Below, piece by piece: positions 6,000-11,747 of a stretch of 11,747 nucleotides of DNA (positions within the stretch are counted from its first letter, which is position 1; every line of letters begins with the position of its first letter). Under the pieces are notes generated by a model, which was not told the origin of the DNA, searched no databases, and saw only the letters and a list, made by a program, of their open reading frames with translations. The DNA comes from Candidatus Sulfopaludibacter sp. SbA3. GTDB lineage: Bacteria; Acidobacteriota; Terriglobia; 2-12-FULL-54-10. The stretch spans positions 1-11,747 of the forward strand of contig CAMBEY010000069.1 in the NCBI GenBank assembly GCA_945865705.1, in the 5' to 3' direction. The position numbers and the translations under genes are program-made.

Positions 6000-6644
6000 A
6001 TGTCGCAGCCGCCAGAACAGCCGAAAATTTACCACATCATTCACTGGGATAAACTGCGTTCGATCGTTGTAGATGGGTTTCTATTTTCCGATGCAACCAT
6101 GGCCAATCGCAGGAATGTTGGCACCACCATTGGCATTCAGAATATTAAACAGCGACGATTGAATAGCCAGCTCGACAGCCGACCAGGGTTAAGAGTTGGA
6201 GACTGCGTTCCGTTCTACTGGTCTGCACGTTCCGTAATGCTGTATCTGTTTTGGAAGAACAACCATCCTAATTTAACGTATCATGGCGGGCAAGAGCCGA
6301 TCATTCATTTGGAAGCGGATTTGCACGCTACAATTGAATGGGCAGAGAGGAATGCAAAACGGTGGGCATTTACGCTGTCAAATGTAGGATCGGAATACTT
6401 TGATGACCGTTGCGATCTTAACGAATTGAACGAAATTAATTGGGAGGCAGTGCAGGCAAGAATCTGGCGAGGCGATCAGGAAAGTAAACAAGCAGAATTC
6501 TTGTTGGAAGAGCGATTCCCCTGGGAGTTGGTAGAACGAATCGGTGTCTATTCCCAAGCGACTGCGCTCCAAGTGGATCAGGCAATGGCCGGTGTTGCGC
6601 ATAGGCCGCCAATGGAGATTCTGAGGGATTGGTATTATTATTAG
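6000..6644 (+). CDS. darT: DarT: DNA ADP-ribosyltransferase toxin
   Basis: The product is a 214-residue DarT-family (DUF4433) toxin, which in characterised members uses NAD+ to ADP-ribosylate thymidine in single-stranded DNA. Family landmarks run in order: IYHIIHWDKLRSI (10-22), NAD-contacting IGIQNIKQRR with R52/R53 (44-53), VGDCVPFYWSARSVMLY (66-82), GGQEPIIHLEADL (96-108), WAFTLSNVGS (122-131), and the catalytic Glu in KQAEFLLEE (E166). The end FPWELVERIGVYS (173-185) is also typical. Every expected active-site motif is present, so the toxin looks intact. The ribosome-binding site is poor: AGGG lies about 14 nt before the ATG, perhaps keeping expression low. Codon use is clearly more AT-rich than in the flanking genes, which points to horizontal transfer. 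The antitoxin gene follows 18 nt later. Confidence 0.95.
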   Translation: MSQPPEQPKIYHIIHWDKLRSIVVDGFLFSDATMANRRNVGTTIGIQNIKQRRLNSQLDSRPGLRVGDCVPFYWSARSVMLYLFWKNNHPNLTYHGGQEPIIHLEADLHATIEWAERNAKRWAFTLSNVGSEYFDDRCDLNELNEINWEAVQARIWRGDQESKQAEFLLEERFPWELVERIGVYSQATALQVDQAMAGVAHRPPMEILRDWYYY

Positions 6645-6662
6645 GCCATATGGAGCAAAGCT

Positions 6663-7742
6663 GTGATTAAGTTTACACAGGGAGATATCCTCAATGCGGA
6701 CGCTGAGGCGCTCGTCAACACCGTGAACTGTGTTGGTGTGATGGGCCGAGGAATCGCGCTCCAATTCAAGGAAGCTTTTCCCGACAACTTCAATGCTTAT
6801 GTTGCAGCGTGCCGACGTAATGAGCTTCAGCCGGGAAAGATGTTCGTCTTTGAACGGCATCAACTAGGGAACCCAAAGGTCATTATTAACTTTCCAACTA
6901 AGCGGCATTGGCGAGGGCAGAGTCGGCTCGGAGATGTTGAGGCCGGCTTGCATTCATTGGTTCAAGTGATCCGGGAGCGACAGATCACCTCTGTTGCCAT
7001 TCCTCCGTTGGGAAGCGGCCTCGGCGGATTGGATTGGAAGCAAGTGCGATCACGCATTGAACAGAATCTGGCCGATCTGGAGAACGTATCCATTGTAGTG
7101 TTTGAACCTCTTGCGGAGAGTTCACAAACTCGAAAGGCGACCAAGGTTCCAAAAATGACGGCGGGCCGAGCCGTACTAATCTGTTTGATGCGCCGATACC
7201 TTGCCGGACTACTCGATCCTTTCTTAACCTTGCTGGAAGTTCACAAGCTAATGTACTTCATGCAACAAGCTGGCGAGAATCTTAGGTTGCGGTACGTACA
7301 AGCACCTTACGGCCCGTACGCAGAAAACTTGCGCCACGTGCTACGCGAGATCGACGGATATTTCGTGTCGGGTTACGCCGACAGCGGAGATACACCGGAC
7401 AAAGAGTTGAGTCTCGTTCCCGGTGCCGTTGAAGAGGCGGAAGAATTCTTGATGAATCACCCAGACACTCGCGCGCGCTTTCAGCGTGTAGCGGACCTGG
7501 TCGATGGCTTTGAGACGCCTTTCGGATTAGAGCTGCTATCCACCGTACATTGGGTTTGCACTCAAGATCAGACCACAGACTCAGAATCCGTATTAGCGAA
7601 AGTCTATCTCTGGAATGATCGTAAACGCCAATTCTCTATACGCCAGGTTTTGCTCGCCCGAGATGTGCTGGCTGAGAAAGGCTGGATCGTAACCCAGCCG
7701 GGGAAGATCGGTGTAGGACGGGACGTTCTCCCAACCGCCTGA
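6663..7742 (+). CDS. darG: DarG: macrodomain DNA ADP-ribosyl glycohydrolase antitoxin
   Basis: The product is a 359-residue antitoxin in two parts. Residues 1-150 are a macrodomain that should remove ADP-ribose from DNA: GDIL (7-10), NTVNCVGVMGRGIALQF (19-35), and NFPTKRHWR with K80, the position I recall as the key lysine in characterised DarG. PPLGSGLGGLDW (114-125) is the phosphate-binding loop. Residues about 165-340 (LEVHKLMYFMQQAGE, APYGPYAENLRHVL, STVHWV) match the DarG C-terminal domain, which binds DarT directly. The start is GTG 6663-6665, with GGAG at 6652-6655 and 7-nt spacing. This is much better than the darT site, so antitoxin excess is plausible. It forms an operon with darT and shares its AT-richer composition. 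Known DarTG systems act in phage defence. Confidence 0.95.
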   Translation: MIKFTQGDILNADAEALVNTVNCVGVMGRGIALQFKEAFPDNFNAYVAACRRNELQPGKMFVFERHQLGNPKVIINFPTKRHWRGQSRLGDVEAGLHSLVQVIRERQITSVAIPPLGSGLGGLDWKQVRSRIEQNLADLENVSIVVFEPLAESSQTRKATKVPKMTAGRAVLICLMRRYLAGLLDPFLTLLEVHKLMYFMQQAGENLRLRYVQAPYGPYAENLRHVLREIDGYFVSGYADSGDTPDKELSLVPGAVEEAEEFLMNHPDTRARFQRVADLVDGFETPFGLELLSTVHWVCTQDQTTDSESVLAKVYLWNDRKRQFSIRQVLLARDVLAEKGWIVTQPGKIGVGRDVLPTA

Positions 7743-7768
7743 CAATTCTGCTCGTTCAACTCCACCCG

Positions 7769-7984
7769 CAAGCCCGGGGTTTGCAGATCGTGATGCCGTC
7801 CTTTCCTCTCTGCCGAAGGCCAAAGCGCAGGCGCAGCCGGAGCGAGTTTGTTGCTTTCCTCTGGGCGCTTCCAACTTCCAGCGCAGATCAAGAGCTCGCT
7901 GCGGCGCTGCGCGCCTGCGCTGTTGCCTTCGGCAGAGAGGAAGTGATTCGCTCATTGCTGCAGACCCCGGGCTTACGCCCGGGG
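7769..7984. repeat. Long imperfect inverted repeat of about 210 bp
   Basis: Matching blocks are arranged as mirror images. AAGCCCGGGGT (7770-7780) pairs with ACCCCGGGCTT (7964-7974). TTCCTCTCTGCCGAAGGC (7803-7820) pairs with 7925-7942. AGCGCAGGCGC (7824-7834) pairs with 7911-7921. The spacing between blocks differs slightly on the two sides. The right end also forms a perfect 8-bp hairpin, CCCCGGGC-TTAC-GCCCGGGG (7965-7984). The element starts 27 nt after the darG stop and may help end darTG transcription. No coding potential is evident inside. Confidence 0.7.
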
Positions 7985-8071
7985 CTACTCTCTGCTGCCC
8001 CTGCCGGGGCTCGGCGAGGATGCGGGGCGACGAATCGGGCGCGAATAGTCCGGTGGCGGCGACTAAGGAGC

Positions 8072-8230
8072 GCCGGGTGACAGTGCCGCGCGCGTCAGCG
8101 AGCGGGCCGACGGAGCAACCTCGCTCGATCAACGCGCTGTTGTGTTTTGGGGTTGTGGGAAATCATCGCGGGCCGTGGCGTGGTTTTTCCATTGGCCCGC
8201 TTGCTGACGCGCGCGGCACTGTCACCCGGC
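8072..8230. repeat. MITE-like element: 37-nt inverted arms around an 85-nt interior
   Basis: The arms 8072-8108 and 8194-8230 are inverted copies with one mismatch. They contain GTGACAGTGCCGCG and the CGCGTCAGC core of the element at 1482-1645. The total size is nearly the same as that element (159 against 164 bp), but the interior is unrelated. Both arms here carry the type 1 core. A smaller CACGGCT/AGCCGTG inverted repeat begins at its right edge (8230-8259). Confidence 0.75.
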
Positions 8231-8305
8231 ACGGCTCCGCGACGGTCGACGAAGCCGTGAATTCCGACGGAGTGGAAAATTTGGAAGGCCGACGGAACCG
8301 CAAAG

Positions 8306-8341
8306 TTGGTCAAGTTGGAAAATTTGGATTATTTGGGCAAT
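8306..8341 (+). repeat. Degenerate 9-bp tandem repeat, first block
   Basis: TTGG recurs at 8306, 8315, 8324 and 8333, exactly 9 bp apart, in units of the form TTGGNNNNT/G. A fainter version (CTGGTCAGAGTGGTCAG) lies at 8437-8453. I see no gene in 8231-8498. Confidence 0.5.
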
Positions 8342-8472
8342 GTGTCAGGGGAAATTCGCGGGAAGGGCAGGCGGAATTGTGATCCGAGGGTGTCCCAATT
8401 GCCTGCTCCCGACTCTCCATTCCCGATCTTGTCAATCTGGTCAGAGTGGTCAGAACCGTGAAAGTGTGTACT

Positions 8473-8499
8473 TTGGGCAAGTTGGATTATTTGGTCATT
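8473..8499 (+). repeat. Degenerate 9-bp tandem repeat, second block
   Basis: TTGG recurs at 8473, 8482 and 8491, again exactly 9 bp apart, and the unit GTTGGATTATTTGG nearly repeats part of the first block (TTTGGATTATTTGG at 8323-8336). The block reaches the stop codon of the minus-strand gene at 8499, so that protein's last residues may derive from repeat-edge sequence. Confidence 0.5.
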
Positions 8500-9065
8500 T
8501 AGTGGGTGAAGAAAAAGCAGGAAACGAAGGGGACATTCTCGGGCGAAAGGACTTCAATCATGCCCGCGGTTACGGCGAGCGGCTGGACGGGTTTTGGCTC
8601 AGCGTCGCCGGCGGAAAGAGTGAGTGCCTGGACGTTCGATAAAGTGAGTGGCATTTTTGTATCCAGTTCGGCGTTCTCATTGATCTTGAAAATGAGTGAT
8701 AGAGTGAGTCCCTTGCGTAAGGGCTTGCGCGGTTCGCCCTCAGTGAGTATCTCAACTTGTATCTCGGAGTTTTCTCCACTCACTTTCGCGGTCGCCTTGA
8801 ATTTACCACCTACTCCATCCAGTAAGAAGCCTTTCTCGGCGCGATCGAATGTAGCGATGTTTGAGTTATAACCGACGGTGGCGATGATCCTGCCGACGCG
8901 CACTTCTTCAGACTCCAGATCGAGCATCAGCGGGACGATGACGTTGGACTTCACTCCGGCGGAAACGTTGCCGAGCGATACGCCATTGCTCTGCGCTTGC
9001 GCCACGGACGCGGACAATGCGAGCAGGAGCGCCGCAGCGCTAAGCATCCCATCAGTGAATCTCAT
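8499..9065 (-). CDS. Secreted cohesin-like beta-sandwich protein
   Basis: The 188-residue product has a clean signal peptide (residues 1-24, cleavage after AQA). The rest reads as one cohesin-type domain: VSLGNVSAGVKSNVIVPLMLDL (29-50), GRIIATVGYNSNIATFDRAEKG (58-79), a strand-rich middle, LRKGLTLSLIFKI (116-128) and MPLTLSNVQAL (138-148). The pattern is weak in invariant residues, so the family call is by fold pattern. Such domains outside cellulosomes usually serve as extracellular adhesion or assembly modules. The last 13 residues (about NVPFVSCFFFTH) look unlike the domain and run into the 9-bp repeat block, so the original end may have been lost. GAGG lies about 8 nt before the ATG. It is 120 bp downstream of the quinoprotein gene on the same strand; an operon is possible but not shown. 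Confidence 0.6.
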   Translation of the reverse strand: MRFTDGMLSAAALLLALSASVAQAQSNGVSLGNVSAGVKSNVIVPLMLDLESEEVRVGRIIATVGYNSNIATFDRAEKGFLLDGVGGKFKATAKVSGENSEIQVEILTEGEPRKPLRKGLTLSLIFKINENAELDTKMPLTLSNVQALTLSAGDAEPKPVQPLAVTAGMIEVLSPENVPFVSCFFFTH

Positions 9066-9121
9066 ATCGTAGCCTCACTTCTGCCAAACCATTCTGCCAA
9101 CGCGCTTCCGTTGAAACCAAA

Positions 9122-9145
9122 TACACGCTTACATCATTAAGTGTA
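9122..9145. promoter_or_regulatory. Short inverted repeat between the quinoprotein and cohesin-like genes
   Basis: TACAC-GC-TTA (9122-9131) and TAA-GTGTA (9138-9145) form a bulged inverted repeat around CATCAT. It lies about 57 nt upstream of the ATG at 9065 and about 40 nt past the quinoprotein stop. It could be an operator or a hairpin. No convincing promoter was found next to it. Confidence 0.25.
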
Positions 9146-9185
9146 CAACGAAGCTGCGGGTAGTGGCGCGACCTTGCTCGAAACG

Positions 9186-11039
9186 CTACGGCAGCGCGAA
9201 CACGTAGATGGCGTTGTGACCGCGCGGCGGCTTGATGTCGGGCGTCATGCCCAGCGGGCCGGAAGTGTGCGAGACGCCGTCGCCGGTCAGCACCGCGACA
9301 TACTGCTTGCCATTCACCGCGTAGGTGATGGTGGAGTTCTGGATGATGCCGCCCACGATGGTCTCCCACAACACTTTGCCCGAGTCGGCGTCGAAGGCGC
9401 GGAAGCGCCGGTTCAGATCGCCAGAGAAAAGCAGATTGCCGGCGGTGGTCAGTAGCGCGCCGTTGCTGCCGATGCGCGACTCATAGAAGCGCGTGATCTT
9501 CCCCGTCGACACATTCACTTTGCCGATGCCGAAAAACTTATTGGGGTCCGCGCCGGGCCGGTGGCCGAGTTTCGAGAGCGCGCCGTTGGGGCTGCCCATG
9601 TTGCCGGTCTTCTCGGCGCAGTCATCGTGATAGGGAATATAGAGTGACTGGTTGCCGGGGTGGTATGACATGGGCCAGTAACCGCGCGTGTTGCTGTAAC
9701 AGATGAGATGCACATCGCCGTCGGCCTTAGTAACCATATCCCAATTCATGTGAGTCTTGCCAGTCTCAACGTCGATGTGCGAGAGGATGAAGTTGGGCGT
9801 GTCATAGGGGAACGGCGTGGCCCACAGGAATTCGCCGGTCGCGCGGTCGAGCGCCCACAGCCCGCCGGGCTCGCCGACCATCAGCGTGATGTCGCGTGTG
9901 GCGTCGCCCTGCGCGACGCTCTGAGCCAGGTCGCGCCGCGCGCGCGGGCTGATCCACTTGACCTCGGCCGGATTGGGCGCGACTACAGTGCGCAGTAGCA
10001 CGCGGTCGTGAGCGAAGTCTGAGTCCCAGTCATCGCCGGGCAGATGCTGGTAGTACCAAGTGAGTTTGCCAGTATCTACATCGAGTGCGATGGTTGAGTT
10101 ACTGTATAGCTCCGACGGCGCTTCGCGCGGGATAGCATCCACGTTGCCGTTGTGTCTCTTCATGCGAGTGTGTGGACGCGGATTCGCGACACCCCAGTAA
10201 GTCAAGTTACGAGTCACATCAAACGAACCGGGCAGGCCCCAGGGCGAGGCCATGCGCTGGTCGACAATCAATCCGCCCCAAGTGTCGCCGCCGGGTTCGC
10301 CGGGCGCGGCGGTTGTGTAGAAGCGCCAGACTTCCTTCCCCGTGCGGGCGTCATGCGCGACAATGAAGCAGCCGGAGCGCGTCGTGCGCGCGTCTGGACA
10401 CGACCGACCCGAGATGACTTTCGCGTTGCCCGACTTGCCCTGCGCGACCATCGGCCCAGTGGTGTGCTGCGCGCCGGTCTTATAGTCGTGTGCGACAGTC
10501 TCCCAGCGCAGCGCGCCGCTGCGCGCGTCGAGCGCCACGACGTACCCATCCGCCGCCGTCAGATAGATCATGTCTTCGAAGATGGCCAGAGTACGGGCGC
10601 GGCCAGCGTTGTTGACAGACTTACTCAGGTCGTCGGGAAGTTTGCGGCGATACTCCCACAGCAGGTCGCCGTTGGTGGCGTCGAGCGCTTGAATGACATT
10701 CATGGGATTGGCCACGTACATTACGCCGCCGTGGACGAGTGGAATATTTTCGTGAATCCCCGCCCCCATGCCGCGCGACCAGGCCATGCGCAGTTGTCCC
10801 ACATTCTGCCGGTTGATCTCGCTGAGCGGGCTGAAGCGCTGGCTGTCATAGGTGCGGCTGTACATGAGCCAGTCGGCCGGATCGGGATTCAGCAGCATCT
10901 CGGCGGTTACGGGAACATAATTCCGTGGAGGCGCGCTGGCTGCCGACTGGGCCTCCGCTGGCCGAGCCGTGATGCAACAGAACAAAAATGCGGCGACCAA
11001 ATTGCAGAGAATTGCAGAGAAACAATAGCGGTTAGACAT
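9186..11039 (-). CDS. Secreted PQQ-dehydrogenase-like quinoprotein (eight-bladed propeller)
   Basis: The 617-residue product has a signal peptide (residues 1-30, ending PAEA-Q) and the layout of type I quinoprotein alcohol dehydrogenases. There are repeated propeller motifs of the form ALDATNGDLLWEY (118-130), ALDARSGALRWE (169-180), AHDARTGKEVWRF (228-240) and ALDVDTGKLTWYYQ (318-331). NLTYWGVANPRPH (278-290) contains the likely metal/PQQ-binding Asn. DDWDSDFAHD (336-345) contains the likely catalytic D339 and, two residues on, D341. The adjacent Cys-Cys pair typical of methanol and ethanol dehydrogenases is absent; that region reads SVNNAGRART. The usual metal-ligand Glu loop reads SGRSCPDARTTRSGC (210-224) instead. 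There is no fused cytochrome domain, so a separate cytochrome would accept electrons. The start at 11039 is fixed by AAGGAGG 5 nt upstream and by the promoter. Substrate unknown. Confidence 0.85.
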   Translation of the reverse strand: MSNRYCFSAILCNLVAAFLFCCITARPAEAQSAASAPPRNYVPVTAEMLLNPDPADWLMYSRTYDSQRFSPLSEINRQNVGQLRMAWSRGMGAGIHENIPLVHGGVMYVANPMNVIQALDATNGDLLWEYRRKLPDDLSKSVNNAGRARTLAIFEDMIYLTAADGYVVALDARSGALRWETVAHDYKTGAQHTTGPMVAQGKSGNAKVISGRSCPDARTTRSGCFIVAHDARTGKEVWRFYTTAAPGEPGGDTWGGLIVDQRMASPWGLPGSFDVTRNLTYWGVANPRPHTRMKRHNGNVDAIPREAPSELYSNSTIALDVDTGKLTWYYQHLPGDDWDSDFAHDRVLLRTVVAPNPAEVKWISPRARRDLAQSVAQGDATRDITLMVGEPGGLWALDRATGEFLWATPFPYDTPNFILSHIDVETGKTHMNWDMVTKADGDVHLICYSNTRGYWPMSYHPGNQSLYIPYHDDCAEKTGNMGSPNGALSKLGHRPGADPNKFFGIGKVNVSTGKITRFYESRIGSNGALLTTAGNLLFSGDLNRRFRAFDADSGKVLWETIVGGIIQNSTITYAVNGKQYVAVLTGDGVSHTSGPLGMTPDIKPPRGHNAIYVFALP

Positions 11040-11067
11040 GCGCGCCTCCTTCAAGTCTCGAGGCTCG

Positions 11068-11096
11068 ATTGTATGCAGTTGCCATCCGATCGTCAA
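11068..11096 (-). promoter_or_regulatory. Strong sigma70-type promoter for the quinoprotein gene
   Basis: The minus strand reads TTGACG (complement of 11091-11096), a 17-nt spacer, and TACAAT (complement of 11068-11073). Both boxes match at 5 of 6 positions and the spacing is optimal. Transcription should begin near 11061, leaving a leader of about 22 nt that holds AAGGAGG. This excludes the longer in-frame start at 11096. Confidence 0.75.
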
Positions 11097-11099
11097 TGA

Positions 11100-11368
11100 A
11101 TACTAACAGATGGCGACCATCGCCCGGCTTTGCACATGCGCAAACTACGGAGGCGCAAGGTCGGAATAAGTTTGGATTCAAAGGGGTCGCCAGAAATATT
11201 GAAGATAGCCCGGGATCAGCTCGCCGCAGGCCTATTCACATAAGGGGTCAAGCAGCGCGACACACTTTATGCGACGAGTCCGGGATAATTGAATTGGCGG
11301 CGTTTCCCTGTGCATCTTATGATCAGGGTAGGCAAACAAAAATCGACACTATTAAGCATCCCGATTCG
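11100..11368. other. Intergenic stretch without a recognisable gene
   Basis: Frames on both strands give only implausible translations. The short motif AAGGGGTC occurs twice (11189-11196 as AAAGGGGTC context, and near 11242), which could be a trace of an old repeat or mobile element, but nothing firm can be said. Confidence 0.4.
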
Positions 11369-11377
11369 TGGTATAGT
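11369..11377 (+). promoter_or_regulatory. Extended -10 promoter for the cold-shock gene
   Basis: TGG-TATAGT is a full extended -10 (TGnTATAAT with one mismatch). No good -35 exists at 16-18 nt; TCGACA at 11343-11348 is too far away (23 nt). The predicted start is near 11384. Confidence 0.5.
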
Positions 11378-11383
11378 GATCAT

Positions 11384-11524
11384 GCGTTTGTTGCTCTTGC
11401 AGTACCGGGTTTACCGGAGGCTGTTGGAAGCAAATGCTTTCGAGGGCTTCTGTAGTAGAACGTCAAAGTTCGAGGCAGTCGAATGGCAATAAATAGCTTT
11501 AAGAGAAAGTATTGAGGAACATCT
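11384..11524 (+). promoter_or_regulatory. Likely cold-shock 5' leader
   Basis: About 140 nt separate the predicted transcription start from the GTG at 11525. Long structured leaders of this size are known for cspA-type mRNAs, where they control stability and translation with temperature. Local pairing is visible at CCGG-GTTTA-CCGG (near 11405-11418) and GAAGC...GCTTC (near 11427-11452). I do not recognise a cold-box motif with confidence. Confidence 0.35.
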
Positions 11525-11728
11525 GTGAAAGAACAAGGCACCGTGAAGTGGTTTAACGCAAGCAAGGGTTATGGTTTCATCCAGCGCCAGTCCGGCGAAG
11601 ACATTTTTGTGCATTTTTCGGCGATTCAGTCCGAAGGGTACAAGACGTTGAACGAAGGACAGGCCGTTGAATTTGAAGTGACCACCGGACCTAAAGGCCT
11701 CCAGGCCGCCAACGTTATCAGCCTCTAA
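11525..11728 (+). CDS. Cold-shock domain protein, CspA family
   Basis: The product is a 67-residue single cold-shock domain, the normal length for the family. It is expected to bind single-stranded RNA/DNA in the cytoplasm and act as an RNA chaperone. RNP1 is K14-GYGFI and RNP2 is DIFVHFS (26-32). The opening GTVKWFNASKG and the closing GPKGLQAANV are classic. The start codon is GTG at 11525-11527, with GAGGA at 11514-11518 and 6-nt spacing; no alternative ATG lies nearby in frame. It is monocistronic as far as visible, since only 19 nt remain to the window edge. Confidence 0.95.
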   Translation: MKEQGTVKWFNASKGYGFIQRQSGEDIFVHFSAIQSEGYKTLNEGQAVEFEVTTGPKGLQAANVISL

Positions 11729-11747
11729 ACGATTTCGGGCGCGGGCC

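Noticed and set aside
8306..8499. CRISPR array
   Set aside because: The period is 9 bp and degenerate, with no conserved 25-37-nt repeats or spacers and no cas genes.
10152..11099. Plus-strand open frame opposite the quinoprotein
   Set aside because: It is a shadow of a confidently identified gene, with no motif or start signal, and it runs through that gene's promoter.
11382..11492. Small open frame (36 codons) in the cold-shock leader
   Set aside because: Its ATG lies at or before the predicted transcription start and lacks a Shine-Dalgarno. There is no evidence that it is translated, though a leader peptide cannot be excluded.

Overview
The window looks like chromosomal DNA from a GC-rich bacterium. 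An acidobacterium of the Solibacter/Bryobacter type is my best guess. It rests on three things: exported amidohydrolase, quinoprotein and thiamine-diphosphate (ThDP) enzymes close together; many small intergenic inverted repeats; and a DarTG island of visibly lower GC. This is inference from gene style, because no rRNA or other marker gene is present.

Layout. Positions 1-781 (minus strand) hold a toxin-antitoxin cluster. A HigB-type toxin comes first, then a HigA antitoxin, then a CopG-like antitoxin that runs off the window and carries an apparent one-base frameshift in an A8 run. The higBA promoter has a small palindrome in its spacer and sits so close to the ATG that the toxin mRNA should be almost leaderless. 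Positions 798-3572 (minus) carry a secreted diheme cytochrome c and a ThDP-dependent lyase/decarboxylase-like enzyme with a twin-arginine signal. Divergent from the latter is a secreted Amidohydro_3-type hydrolase (3854-5785, plus) whose leader contains a 92-nt near-palindrome. Positions 6000-7742 (plus) encode DarT and DarG, a DNA ADP-ribosylating toxin and its macrodomain antitoxin. Positions 7743-8498 are a convergent gene-free stretch filled with inverted repeats and a degenerate 9-bp tandem repeat. Positions 8499-11039 (minus) carry a secreted cohesin-like protein and a PQQ-dehydrogenase-like quinoprotein with a strong sigma70-type promoter. The window ends with a plus-strand cold-shock protein gene behind a leader of about 140 nt.

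How the genes may work together. Four enzymes or electron carriers carry export signals: the Tat-ThDP enzyme, the amidohydrolase, the diheme cytochrome and the quinoprotein. They could form a periplasmic catabolic chain of hydrolysis, C-C cleavage or decarboxylation, and quinoprotein oxidation with cytochrome c as acceptor. This is a hypothesis from co-location only. The quinoprotein has the D-x-D pattern of lanthanide-type enzymes, but it lacks the usual adjacent-cysteine pair and has an altered metal-ligand loop. DarTG is bracketed by copies of one repeat family, which suggests it arrived as, or could move as, a unit.

Most noteworthy: the repeat family with two alternative 10-nt cores inside otherwise identical arms, the near-leaderless self-regulated higBA promoter, the Tat-exported ThDP enzyme, and the unusual quinoprotein active site.
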